Positions 1 to 8,118 are shown, numbered from the stretch's first letter. The stretch: DNA of 32,017 nt from Bacillota bacterium (GCA_012518905.1 JAAYRF010000139.1:1-32017); one strand, 5' to 3'. Notes: a model not told the origin generated them from the letters alone. A program made the numbers and translations.

Positions 1-3000
1 CAAGTTGTGCTATACACCCGGGAGCGGCGACAGGTAGCGGCTGTTCGGACAGGGGCTGATGGCATGTATCAAATCGGCTCTTTACCTGTCGGTAAGTACT
101 ACCTGGAAGCAAGCTCACCTGGATATGTCTCTACCCAAAGCGAGGTTTTTCAGCTCGATGGCTATGAGGATTTTAGGCTAGATCTGGCTCTCTTGCCGAA
201 CAGAACTCTAGATCTAGACTTGCAGCTTCAACCTAGTGCGGCTGCTGTTGGTGATTTGGTACAGGCTGTACTTTATGTCACCAATTCTGGAACTAGAGAT
301 CTCTTAGGTAGTGTGGTGGAGCTTGCTTTGCCCCATGGTCTTAGCTACGTGGCAGGGAAAAAAGATGCCGGAAGGCTAGAGAGTAGCAATGATGAGGCTG
401 GAAATCGAGTGATCCGCTGGGAAACGGGCTTTCTTGCCCGAGGAAAAACCCGTCAGGCAGAGATCTGGCTGCTAGTGGGCTTAGATGTCCCCTATGGTGG
501 TACCAAGCTAAGTGCCCAAGCTACTGGTTATGCTAAAGGGGCAGCATCTGTTACACCCCGGGTGGAGCGGAAGCTGCATGTAGAGAGTGGTCCTTTCTTA
601 GCCACGACTCCTCAGCATGTAGTAGATTGCCATCTGATTTTGCCCTTTGGTGAAAAGGGAACCATGGAGGTGCATATCCAACCGGACAAAGCCGTACTTG
701 GACCGGGACTTCCCTTCGCAAAGCGAGACGTGGACAAACGCAGACAGCGAAGCTCTTTGGTATCAGTGGCAGAACCCTTGCCCCTAGATACAGGGGTGAT
801 AGCGCCCCACAGACTTCGTATCCGTTTAGAGAAAGATGACTGGGCTGTAGAAGGCGGCAAGTGGCACCATAATATTGATTTTTCCCCGTTTCCTCAAGAG
901 ACTGTGGCGTTTCAGGGAGTACAGATTGGCAGCAGGCTAGATCAGATTGCAACTTTGCGGATTTTCTATGGGCTTCCTTTAGCATGGCCGCATGTTGCCC
1001 TTTACCCAGCAGACAATACCTCGGGGCCTTTTGAGTTGCCAAAAGCACCTAGTTTAGCTGGAAGAGTGGATGTAGCGATCTTAAGCTGGGATCCTGTGAA
1101 GAATGCTTGGCAGGAAGAGGCGCCGGTGCTCTTTCGGGTAGATCACGGCCAAGGAACTGTGACCTTAGGCCGGGCAGTTAGCACTTACAATGCCCAAGGT
1201 AGGCAGCAGTATGTTCTGGTGGCATATACGCAAAATGAAATGGGCTTCGATGTAGCCTGGAAAGAAGCGGGGCTGTCTTTTGCCGGGGATGATTGGCATC
1301 TTTATGCCGGGTATCTAGAAACTGATCTCTTAGGCAAGCATAAGATGGCTACTGTCTTGGGAAAGGCCAGGGGGCCTGAGTTTAGGCTGCAGGGGAGCCT
1401 ACGAACTGTGTTGGGTTACAGGGACAAAGTACTAAATCCAATTGATACAACGGCAAGTGATGCCGAAAAAACTGATGCTTACTTTCCGGCCTTGTCTAAG
1501 TCAAGAGATTCTCATATAGATTGGGATCGTGGTTTAGCTTGGCAGCTTACTGCAGCCCTTGAGGCCCGGCCTGGGCTGTGGTTAGCAGGCGGATGGGAAG
1601 GAGCAGGGAGAGGCTTTGTTGATCTTTGGGGGGTAACAGCTCTTCAAGATTGGGAAGCCGCAAAGATACCATCGGAGGGAAAGGAAGAACTAGATGGCAT
1701 GGTGCTTCGCGTAAGAGAAGTGCTGGGTCAGCAATCTAGAATACATCGGGGTGCAGACGGGTTTTTGTCTCCTTCCGACCGCCGGCGAGCTGCGGCCATC
1801 GGTGCCGAACTTGAGCTCAAGGGAGGCTGGGCGCTGGGTTCACTAGCAAGTCGCACGAAGATTATGCCCGCTCAGGGTGACAAGGCCCAGATGGGCCCTA
1901 TGGAGACGATCCAAGGGTGGGAGCAAAGACTAATCTATCGAGGGATAGGCCTACCCCGTTGGAGCCTGGGCTATGGCCAAAGGATGGCGGATAAGCAATC
2001 ATCGGTGCAGAAGACGCACTATGCCCTTATGGAGGTAGATGGCTACTTGGCTGACTTGGAGTGGGGTGCCCGGTTGGAGATCAGCCAGGAAATAGGGCAA
2101 AGTGGCAAACAGGATAGTCTCCCATGGAGTAACCCGCTGGTGGCCACTGGTGAACTAAAGGCTGCATACGAGCATGGCAGGGTTCGGCCATATCTCCATG
2201 GGCGTCAGGGAGTATTCCATCCGGGTCTGGGTGAGAAATCGTCGCCGGGTCAAGAAGAATGGACCATTGGGGTGGAAGGTGAGCTGAGTGAGGCTTTTTC
2301 GCTTAGACTTGCCCATACTCAAAGGCGAGATGCCTATGGGCCAGCAAACCGTGGAGACCAAGGACTTGGTGATTTGGAGCGCTCCCAGAATCGGGACACC
2401 TTGTCAATTGGGGCTCAATACATGATGGGAGAAAAGGGGAGGCTAGAGGGCACATATGAATGGCCCACGGGCCCCAAAGCTTCGTCCAATCAAGTTGCTT
2501 GGCGGGGTAGCCTTGAGCTAGAGAGAGAGCTATCTCCCAACGCTTTCTTGCGCCTAGGATGGGTAAGATGGCAGGATACCCTTATCTCACCGGTGCGAGA
2601 ACCATGGGATCGGATAAACTTGGAGTTAGCCTTGGGGGATGCCAGTCAGATGCTGTCTACTACAAAGCTCAATTTGGCTGCACATCTCGGGAAGGGCCAA
2701 ATCCTTGGTTGGGAGCTAGCGGGGGAGGGGAAGTGGGAATTTGCGAGAGTCTGGGAGATTTGGGTTCATGCCGCACAGAAGCAGGTGGTTAACGGCGAGA
2801 TTGGCAGCTTTACCACCCAGCAGGGAATACTGCGCTTTTCCCGGGCTCTTTCAGATAGATTCGCTGCATTTACACAAGTCGGTGGATGGCGCCAAACGGG
2901 TAGAAACGAAAGGGGATATAGCCTTGGCCTAAGTTACCGAATGGCCCCGGGAGTCGCCTTGGCCGTAGGTCATACCTGGTCAAATCAGAGACATAGAACT

Positions 3001-3057
3001 AAAGAGGGCTTTTTGAGTGTCAAGCCCGGTATTTTCCTGCAGATCCAGTATCGCTAA
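1..3057 (+). CDS. Large surface/outer-membrane beta-barrel-like protein, 5' truncated by window edge
   Basis: The frame is open from base 1, so the start lies outside the window; 1018 codons remain, ending at TAA 3055-3057. Codons 1-65 resemble a carboxypeptidase-regulatory (transthyretin-like) beta-sandwich, with the typical DGMYQIGSLPVGKYYLEA pattern. Codons about 67-190 resemble a DUF11/conserved-repeat domain (VGDLVQAVLYVTNSGTRDL). From about codon 430 to the end the protein is a long series of short alternating hydrophobic/polar strands rich in G, W, Y and R separated by polar loops, with no helical membrane segment. The last stretches (GYSLGLSYRMAPGVALAVGH, then FLQIQYR) look like closing strands of an outer-membrane barrel. 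The role is unknown; a secreted or outer-membrane-anchored structural protein or channel is inferred. The two N-terminal domain calls are fairly safe; the barrel call rests on pattern only. Confidence 0.6.
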   Translation, partial: QVVLYTRERRQVAAVRTGADGMYQIGSLPVGKYYLEASSPGYVSTQSEVFQLDGYEDFRLDLALLPNRTLDLDLQLQPSAAAVGDLVQAVLYVTNSGTRDLLGSVVELALPHGLSYVAGKKDAGRLESSNDEAGNRVIRWETGFLARGKTRQAEIWLLVGLDVPYGGTKLSAQATGYAKGAASVTPRVERKLHVESGPFLATTPQHVVDCHLILPFGEKGTMEVHIQPDKAVLGPGLPFAKRDVDKRRQRSSLVSVAEPLPLDTGVIAPHRLRIRLEKDDWAVEGGKWHHNIDFSPFPQETVAFQGVQIGSRLDQIATLRIFYGLPLAWPHVALYPADNTSGPFELPKAPSLAGRVDVAILSWDPVKNAWQEEAPVLFRVDHGQGTVTLGRAVSTYNAQGRQQYVLVAYTQNEMGFDVAWKEAGLSFAGDDWHLYAGYLETDLLGKHKMATVLGKARGPEFRLQGSLRTVLGYRDKVLNPIDTTASDAEKTDAYFPALSKSRDSHIDWDRGLAWQLTAALEARPGLWLAGGWEGAGRGFVDLWGVTALQDWEAAKIPSEGKEELDGMVLRVREVLGQQSRIHRGADGFLSPSDRRRAAAIGAELELKGGWALGSLASRTKIMPAQGDKAQMGPMETIQGWEQRLIYRGIGLPRWSLGYGQRMADKQSSVQKTHYALMEVDGYLADLEWGARLEISQEIGQSGKQDSLPWSNPLVATGELKAAYEHGRVRPYLHGRQGVFHPGLGEKSSPGQEEWTIGVEGELSEAFSLRLAHTQRRDAYGPANRGDQGLGDLERSQNRDTLSIGAQYMMGEKGRLEGTYEWPTGPKASSNQVAWRGSLELERELSPNAFLRLGWVRWQDTLISPVREPWDRINLELALGDASQMLSTTKLNLAAHLGKGQILGWELAGEGKWEFARVWEIWVHAAQKQVVNGEIGSFTTQQGILRFSRALSDRFAAFTQVGGWRQTGRNERGYSLGLSYRMAPGVALAVGHTWSNQRHRTKEGFLSVKPGIFLQIQYR

Positions 3058-3098
3058 CCGGAATGATCACGAGCAGCAAGACTTAGAGATTCACCTTC

Positions 3099-3113
3099 TG
3101 GAAACGGTTTCCA
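3099..3113. promoter_or_regulatory. Perfect 15-bp palindrome, LacI/cre-like
   Basis: TGGAAACGGTTTCCA is two perfect 7-base arms around a central G. It resembles LacI-family operators and the catabolite-responsive cre element (TGNAANCGNTTNCA) at most positions. It lies between two convergent genes, about 40 bases after the stop of the barrel-like protein, so there is no obvious promoter for it to control. Confidence 0.3.
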
Positions 3114-3129
3114 TGGGCCTATATCTCTA

Positions 3130-3174
3130 TCTTTGCCTCTCAAGGGCGGCAAAGACAGTCCGGCAGGGGTGCCG
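3130..3174 (+). other. Two consecutive hairpins after the barrel-like gene
   Basis: TCTTTGCC (3130-3137) pairs with GGCAAAGA (3148-3155) across a 10-base loop, and CGGCA (3161-3165) pairs with TGCCG (3170-3174) across GGGG. No T-run follows, so this is not a standard intrinsic terminator. It may be 3' structure of the upstream mRNA. Confidence 0.35.
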
Positions 3175-3208
3175 TGATACGCATATGCCATGAAATGGAT
3201 CTGGAAAG

Positions 3209-3249
3209 CAAGAAAAGGGCTATCCGCTTCATTCTTAGCGGAGAGCCCT
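3209..3249 (-). terminator. Intrinsic terminator of the RING/SBP fusion gene
   Basis: Arms 3216-3227 and 3238-3249 form a 12-base stem with one mismatch and a 10-base loop. Read on the minus strand, the stem is followed by TTTTCTTGCTTT. It lies 40 bases past the stop codon at 3289. Confidence 0.75.
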
Positions 3250-3288
3250 CAATATTTGATCCCATTGATAAAGAGAAACCCGGTACTT

Positions 3289-4137
3289 TTAGAAGCCAGG
3301 CATTTGCATCTTCCATGGCTCTGTCTGCAACTCGTATTTGAGTTCCTCGGGCCAGTCCTCAGCCATTTTCTCCAGCAACGCAACCAGTATCTCCCAGGCA
3401 AGGTCAGGATGGGAAGACGCAAACCAGATGGCAAGGATCTCGTTGCGTCCCGGATGGGGGATGCCATAGATTGAACCGTCCACTTGCAGAGCCTCTAGTC
3501 CATTCGGGAAGAAGCTATCTATGAGATCTGGCCTAGATTCCAGGTAAGGAGTGAGATCCAAAAGACCCCCGTGCTCAGCGAACATAAGATAGCGATCTTC
3601 AAAGAGGGAAAAAACATCCGGTGCGTCCCTAGCTCCCATGAGGACAACCAATTTTTGATCATAGGCCACAGAAGGCGTTACTGCTATAGATAGATAGTGT
3701 TCGGGATGTGATGCGTTGAACTCTTCAACGATAGGGTCAAAATAAGCGCTTTCCGGTATTCCACCCGGCACCATGATGCTGATTTTGGTCCGTCCAGCGG
3801 CTGGATCCGGTCCAGGTCGCAAGGCAAACCCCACCAGCCCTAAAACCAGTACTACAGATATAATAATAAGAGCAGTGCGCTGGGGGCTGCGTTTGAGATA
3901 GCGGGCATCACCCAGATTTTCCCTAGGTTCGCTCTGAACTGCCAGTGCTACTTGTGGGCAGCCGTGTTGCCTGCAGCCTGCGGCTTCCCGCCAGCAGTCA
4001 GCGTGATGTGGGGATTTGCAGCGGGGACATACCACTACTTCATCGCCGGCATTTAGCTTCTTTTGGCATGCAATACATACATCGCCCACTAGCTTATGAT
4101 CTGCGGACAAAACCAATAGCTTCTCACTTCTGGCCAT
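3289..4137 (-). CDS. RING-finger-like zinc domain, transmembrane helix and half solute-binding-protein fusion
   Basis: 282 residues when started at the ATG 4137-4135, which has GGGGGAG upstream at good distance; an ATG 57 bases earlier has no comparable site. Residues 21-60 form a Cys/His cluster (C21, C24, C37, C40, H44/H45, C48, C55, C60) of the prokaryotic RING-finger type, expected to bind zinc. A basic stretch (KRSPQR) precedes one membrane helix at 88-106, predicting a cytoplasmic RING and an outside C terminus. Residues 118-282 resemble family 1 extracellular solute-binding proteins: an N-lobe start (KISIMVPGG), then DAPDVFSLFEDRY, then LQVDGSIYGIPHPGR, then a terminal helix like those closing such proteins. 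At about 165 residues, against roughly 400 for the family, the second lobe is missing. The gene stands alone with its own terminator. Ligand and role are unknown; transmembrane sensing is a guess. Confidence 0.7.
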   Translation of the reverse strand: MARSEKLLVLSADHKLVGDVCIACQKKLNAGDEVVVCPRCKSPHHADCWREAAGCRQHGCPQVALAVQSEPRENLGDARYLKRSPQRTALIIISVVLVLGLVGFALRPGPDPAAGRTKISIMVPGGIPESAYFDPIVEEFNASHPEHYLSIAVTPSVAYDQKLVVLMGARDAPDVFSLFEDRYLMFAEHGGLLDLTPYLESRPDLIDSFFPNGLEALQVDGSIYGIPHPGRNEILAIWFASSHPDLAWEILVALLEKMAEDWPEELKYELQTEPWKMQMPGF

Positions 4138-4220
4138 AGCAACTCTCCCCCAAAGACTTCCCAATCGACCTAACTCCTTGCTCAAGCATATCATATTAGT
4201 CGCTTGATTTCCATGCGATA

Positions 4221-4240
4221 GAATCCGGTGAAATCCGGTG
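4221..4240. repeat. Tandem 10-bp direct repeat upstream of the TM1266-like gene
   Basis: GAATCCGGTG is followed directly by AAATCCGGTG, nine of ten bases identical. It lies in the divergent intergenic region about 110 bases upstream of the ATG at 4350 and could be paired half-sites for a regulator. Confidence 0.35.
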
Positions 4241-4349
4241 GCATGGATACCGAGGAAGTTCTAGAAATCCTCCATAGAAGCCATGCTAAGTGCAGGAGGA
4301 GGGAGTTCTCTAACCTGGACAGTTCGTAGATAGCTGAAAGGAGAAGGCC

Positions 4350-4595
4350 ATGGTTCTAGGTATTATGGGTATTCTGCTGAAGGATCGTCGGGCTCAGGCG
4401 CCGGAGGTACAGGAGGTGTTGACCAAGTATGGAGACATAATCCTCTCCCGCCATGGCGTACACGATGCTGCCGAGTCAAAAGGATTGATCACCCTCACCA
4501 TTGAGGCAGCTGGGGAAGAGTTTGATGCCCTAGTAGCAGAGTTAGAGGATGTATCGGAAGTTTGCGTGAGTACAGCGATGTTTCCTAATAGATGA
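4350..4595 (+). CDS. TM1266-type iron-only hydrogenase system putative regulator (ACT-like fold)
   Basis: 81 residues, the usual length for this small family. An opening beta strand (VLGIMGILLKDR) is followed by a helix, then a segment like the family's GRMGI motif (ILSRHGVHD), a second strand (GLITLTIEA), and a closing EVCVSTAMF strand, giving a ferredoxin-like ACT/NikR-C fold. Homologues sit beside [FeFe] hydrogenase maturation genes and are annotated as putative regulators; no DNA-binding domain is present, and biochemical function is not established. AAAGGAG lies just upstream of the ATG. The ferredoxin at 5028 is consistent with hydrogen or electron-transfer metabolism, but no hydrogenase genes are in the window. 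Confidence 0.75.
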   Translation: MVLGIMGILLKDRRAQAPEVQEVLTKYGDIILSRHGVHDAAESKGLITLTIEAAGEEFDALVAELEDVSEVCVSTAMFPNR

Positions 4596-4651
4596 AAGTA
4601 TGGATTAAAGGCTGACCCAATCAGGCTAATGCCAGTGGCACTGTTGGACTG

Positions 4652-4673
4652 GGGGTAGCAGGATCGCTACCCC
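4652..4673. terminator. Hairpin between convergent genes, possible bidirectional terminator
   Basis: GGGGTAGC (4652-4659) and GCTACCCC (4666-4673) form a perfect 8-bp stem with a 6-base loop. It lies between the TM1266-like gene and the minus-strand small peptide gene, which converge here. The T-runs are weak on both sides. Confidence 0.5.
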
Positions 4674-4683
4674 TTAAGCAGAA

Positions 4684-4785
4684 TTAGAAGACCTCGTCGA
4701 TGACCCAAACTACCACGGCAGCCAAGGCAATGATTAGCAGAACGGTCAAGATCTGATCCAAATCTCCCCCAGAATCTCTGCACAT
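4684..4785 (-). CDS. Small single-pass membrane peptide, 33 residues
   Basis: ATG (4785-4783) to TAA encodes 33 residues: a short charged head (MCRDSGGDLDQ), one strongly hydrophobic stretch (ILTVLLIIALAAVVVWVI) and a DEVF tail. On the minus strand GGGAGGGG lies about 8 bases before the ATG, a good ribosome binding site, and a hairpin (4652-4673) follows the stop. It would insert as a single membrane helix. I do not recognise a family; small one-helix proteins of this kind are common in spore-forming Firmicutes. The coding call rests on the binding site, the clean hydrophobic segment and the terminator. Confidence 0.6.
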   Translation of the reverse strand: MCRDSGGDLDQILTVLLIIALAAVVVWVIDEVF

Positions 4786-4955
4786 CTCTATCCCCTCCCT
4801 TCGCCCACTCCTCTCATCGCGGTATAGGCTATGTGGCGGTCAGTCAAAGGCATACGAGAGCGAAACTCTATTTTCAAGCCTAGAGTTCGTGGGCCTTGAG
4901 TTGGGCTTTTGCAGGCGTGGTGGTATTTGGCAGAAGACGAAGGCCTTGGTATCTG

Positions 4956-4984
4956 TTGACACTTTTTGGGTGAAATAGTAGGAT
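4956..4984 (+). promoter_or_regulatory. Sigma-A-like promoter of the ferredoxin gene
   Basis: TTGACA (4956-4961), 17 bases, then TAGGAT (4979-4984). The -35 is a full consensus match and the -10 matches at four of six positions. The ferredoxin start at 5028 lies 43 bases downstream. Confidence 0.65.
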
Positions 4985-4997
4985 AGATGAGGTGTAG

Positions 4998-5198
<201 letters not shown>

Positions 5199-5250
5199 GC
5201 ACCTGGCTTAGGAGCCCTAATGGCTTCTGGGGATTATCAGTAAAGAGCGC

Positions 5251-5285
5251 AAGGCCGGGGTTTGCCCGGCCTTGGCCATTTTTTT
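5251..5285 (+). terminator. Intrinsic terminator after ferredoxin
   Basis: AAGGCCGGG (5251-5259) pairs with CCCGGCCTT (5265-5273) around a 5-base loop. After GGCCA comes a run of seven T (5279-5285). It lies between convergent ferredoxin and deoC and may help end both. Confidence 0.85.
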
Positions 5286-5295
5286 GAGTAGAGGG

Positions 5296-5988
5296 TTAGC
5301 CTAGTGTCCCCGCTTGTTCCCGCTTGATGGCCTCCTCCATGATTACTTCAGTCGCAGTAGCGCCAATCCGAACGGCACCGGCTTTCCGCATGTTCAAGGC
5401 AGCATCTAGGCTTCGAATACCACCGGCTGCTTTTACTCTTACCTTCGGTCCTGTAGAACTTCGCATGAGCCGCACATCATCCACGGTAGCGCCACTCTTG
5501 CCAAAACCGGTGGATGTCTTGACGAAATCTGCTCCACTAGCTTCCGAGATCTGACAAGCCTTTTCCTTGAGTTCATCTGTTAGGTAGCAGTTTTCCAAGA
5601 TGACTTTGACAATAGCCCCCCGAGAGTGGGCGGCCTCGACCACGGCTCGGATATCCTGAGCAACATAATCAAAATCTTCCGAAAGAAGGCGGGCATAGTT
5701 CATTACCATATCTAGCTCTACTACCCCGCCGGCAATGGCTTCGATTGCTTCGGCTACTTTCATGGCAGTCGTGTGGGTGCCGTGGGGAAAGCCAATGACG
5801 GTGCTAAGGGCGATACCGCTACCCTCCAAGCATTGCCTGGCGATTTCCACATCACAAGGCCGTACACAGACAGAGGCAACGTCGTATCTGCGGGCGATTT
5901 CACAGCCAGCCCTTACGTCGTCCATGGTCATATTGGGCCTAAGCAGCGAATGATCGATCATCTGGGCGATATCTCTGGCTTTGAGCAT
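5296..5988 (-). CDS. deoC: Deoxyribose-phosphate aldolase
   Basis: 230 residues, typical of bacterial DeoC. It cleaves 2-deoxy-D-ribose 5-phosphate to glyceraldehyde 3-phosphate and acetaldehyde in deoxynucleoside breakdown, in the cytoplasm. The class I aldolase residues are visible: Schiff-base Lys157 in the FVKTSTGFG motif, Lys186 in VKAAGGIR, and Asp93 in ELDMVMN. The start has GAGGTG 8 bases upstream on the minus strand. It stands alone; the usual phosphopentomutase and nucleoside phosphorylase partners are not nearby. It is divergent from the Nudix gene, with a 177-bp region between them. Confidence 0.95.
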   Translation of the reverse strand: MLKARDIAQMIDHSLLRPNMTMDDVRAGCEIARRYDVASVCVRPCDVEIARQCLEGSGIALSTVIGFPHGTHTTAMKVAEAIEAIAGGVVELDMVMNYARLLSEDFDYVAQDIRAVVEAAHSRGAIVKVILENCYLTDELKEKACQISEASGADFVKTSTGFGKSGATVDDVRLMRSSTGPKVRVKAAGGIRSLDAALNMRKAGAVRIGATATEVIMEEAIKREQAGTLG

Positions 5989-6165
5989 GGTGCAAACACC
6001 TCTTTTCTTAGCGTTATTGGGTCTATCCCGTTAATCTCCTTCGAGATCAGCTAATGCTTTCCTGTTGGCGGGTAAAAGGATACTGACGAGGCAATAGGGA
6101 ACAAACTACACTAAAGGGCCATTTAAGTATGGAATATATGAGTTGACGGGAAGGATGAAGGGAGT

Positions 6166-6675
6166 ATGGCATTTCAGTTTACCCGCAAAATGGTAAAGAT
6201 CAAAGGTCAGTTGCGGGAATATCATATTGTGGAGCACCATGGTGCTGTAGCTATCATCCCTTGGCAGGACGAAATGGTAACCTTTGTCTACCAGACCAGG
6301 CCCGCTGTTGGCAAAAAACTACTGGAGATCCCGGCAGGCGCATTGGAAAAAGGCGAGGAGCCTCTGGAGGCAGCTCGCCGGGAGTTGGCTGAGGAAACGG
6401 GCTGGCGGGCAAAGATATGGCATAGATTGGGTGAGTTGTATCTGGCCCCTGGCTATAGCACAGAAGTCCTGCATCTGTACCTTGCTACTGACTTATCCTT
6501 AGGCGAGCAGGACCTCGATGATTCAGAAGATATCGAAGTGATACATCTGCCATGGAGAGAAGCTCTTATCCGTGCCCAAACAGGGAGTATTAAGGATGCC
6601 AAGACATTGGCGGCATTCTTGCATTTGGAGGCTTGGCTGCAGAATCAGATAAAGACTGAATCTCGAGCGCAATAG
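6166..6675 (+). CDS. Nudix hydrolase, ADP-ribose pyrophosphatase type
   Basis: 169 residues. A complete Nudix box spans residues 58-80: G58, E64, then REL-A-EE-T-G-W at 72-80, with the metal-binding REUXEEXGU core intact. The flanking VYQTRPAVGKKLLEIPAG and a proline/tyrosine motif after the box (ELYLAPGYSTEVLHLYLA) match the ADP-ribose diphosphatase (NudF/YqkG) group, which splits ADP-ribose to AMP and ribose 5-phosphate. AAGGA lies about 10 bases before the ATG. The 456-codon gene at 6723 follows after 47 bases and is probably cotranscribed. Confidence 0.92.
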   Translation: MAFQFTRKMVKIKGQLREYHIVEHHGAVAIIPWQDEMVTFVYQTRPAVGKKLLEIPAGALEKGEEPLEAARRELAEETGWRAKIWHRLGELYLAPGYSTEVLHLYLATDLSLGEQDLDDSEDIEVIHLPWREALIRAQTGSIKDAKTLAAFLHLEAWLQNQIKTESRAQ

Positions 6676-6722
6676 ACCTGCAGGTAGTCCTATCGTTACC
6701 AGCATCTAAAGGAGGGGACGAC

Positions 6723-8093
6723 TTGAGAGAGAAGTACCGGGAAATCATGGATGAACTAGACTATATAACTACCCACGAAGGCTTTGTAGAAACCTGCTTG
6801 GATCTACGAGATTCCATGTACTTCTACGACAAAGGTCTGATTCTGGCCGGTTATGCTGGTTCTGTAGAAATGCTAATGAGCTTTGCTATGTTTTGGGCGG
6901 TCCTCGAGGCGCCGGAGCGGGGCGAAGAGATCTTTGATGAGATAGCGGATATTACCAATCATCTGGAGACAAGGCTCCGGGCAGACGAAGCAGCCATGGA
7001 TATTGTAGCATTAGTGGAGACCTTCCTCCAGACCACTGGCTGGGTTGTGGAGCAGCGCTATGTCGTTTTCCGCGAGATGTTTGAGGCTTACATGACCAAT
7101 GCCTATAGCGCCACAGGGTGTGCTGATGAGCTCTTGCGCCAAGCCCAGCTATGGGTGGAAAAAGATAACGCCAAGGCTGCCAAGCTGGTAGGACAGGTAG
7201 GGGCCATGGCTCTTCGGGGTGTGGAGGTCAGGCCGGTATGGTTCTATATCGCTAGGCCCCGTCTGCAAATGTGGCTCCGGGGAGTTTTGGGTGCTATCCA
7301 GAATTTCGCAGCAGCGGCCCATTTTTCTTTTCCCGTTGATAGTGTGGAGCGGGAAAGGCAAAAGTGGCGGTCGGATGCTCCTCGGCCTGTGGTGGATCTA
7401 CGGGCTTTTCGCAATCTGCGCTATCCTATGATGCCTACGGATACCCCCGAGGTCTTGAGGCGAGGAGAGCTGGACGATGACCTGCTTCAGCTCTTCGCAG
7501 GAGGTCCACTGGACAAGGATACTATGCACAGCTTGGTGACAGCCGGGGAGTCAATCAAGGACGTGCTCTTGGCGATTCTGGAGACCGAAGAACTAGGTGA
7601 GGAAGACGCACCGGGGGAAGGATGGGCCTTGGCTAATGTGATACGGCTCCTAAGTGAGCTGGAGTACCCAGAGACAGTTGCTGCTTTGCTGGGGCTTTTG
7701 GGTAGGATTAGGCCCGGCTCAGTTTTGTATAATCATGTGAAGTCAGTTTTGGTGGATCAGCCGGAGACAGCTGGAGAAGCCGCGTTGGAGAAGCTTAAGG
7801 CTGCAGATGTCAGTGTCCAGGAAGCATTGGCTCTTATCGATTTACTCAATCAAATTCAACCTGCCAGAGTCTACCCGGCGTTAGTAGGCGTCTTGGATAA
7901 GGCGGTGAGCTGGGAGGAAAAATTGGCTGTGGCCCGAAGCCTTCTGGACACCGGAGATGTGCGGGCCATTCCCCATTTACGCCGTCTGGGAGCTTCTATG
8001 TCCAATTCGCCCTATGGCGGTGCGGTAAAGGAATTTCTCAGCGTGGCCACCAGGCAGCTGCGGGCTAGCCAAGTCCAAAAAAGGCGTGTATAA
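6723..8093 (+). CDS. Uncharacterised helical protein with HEAT-like C-terminal half
   Basis: 456 residues from TTG 6723, chosen because AAAGGAGGGG lies 5-6 bases upstream. No signal peptide or membrane helix is seen. Residues 1 to about 200 are predicted mostly helical with many acidic residues and no motif I recognise. From about 240 the sequence shows repeating helix pairs of HEAT/armadillo type, for example around 290-330 (VIRLLSELEYPETVAALLGL), 365-400 (LIDLLNQIQPARVYPALVGV) and 405-430 (LLDTGDVRAIPHLRRLG), typical of a protein-binding scaffold. It is probably cytoplasmic. Context (downstream of the Nudix gene) gives no clear function. Confidence 0.75.
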   Translation: MREKYREIMDELDYITTHEGFVETCLDLRDSMYFYDKGLILAGYAGSVEMLMSFAMFWAVLEAPERGEEIFDEIADITNHLETRLRADEAAMDIVALVETFLQTTGWVVEQRYVVFREMFEAYMTNAYSATGCADELLRQAQLWVEKDNAKAAKLVGQVGAMALRGVEVRPVWFYIARPRLQMWLRGVLGAIQNFAAAAHFSFPVDSVERERQKWRSDAPRPVVDLRAFRNLRYPMMPTDTPEVLRRGELDDDLLQLFAGGPLDKDTMHSLVTAGESIKDVLLAILETEELGEEDAPGEGWALANVIRLLSELEYPETVAALLGLLGRIRPGSVLYNHVKSVLVDQPETAGEAALEKLKAADVSVQEALALIDLLNQIQPARVYPALVGVLDKAVSWEEKLAVARSLLDTGDVRAIPHLRRLGASMSNSPYGGAVKEFLSVATRQLRASQVQKRRV

Positions 8094-8118
8094 GGGGGTA
8101 CCTGTTAGCGATACCCCC
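8094..8118 (+). terminator. Probable terminator after the HEAT-like gene
   Basis: GGGGGTA (8094-8100) pairs with TACCCCC (8112-8118) right after the stop codon. A second small hairpin, CGCTA-TCTTTT-TAGCG, follows and supplies a T-rich stretch. The T-run is not directly adjacent to the main stem. Confidence 0.5.

Noticed and set aside
551-1048. 165-codon minus-strand open frame in the barrel-like gene
   Set aside because: Shadow frame opposite a long open plus frame; no ribosome binding site or motif noted.
3120-3190. GGCAAAGAC...GCCGTG segment resembling part of a GEMM riboswitch
   Set aside because: The second hairpin and joining elements are missing and the segment follows, rather than precedes, a gene.
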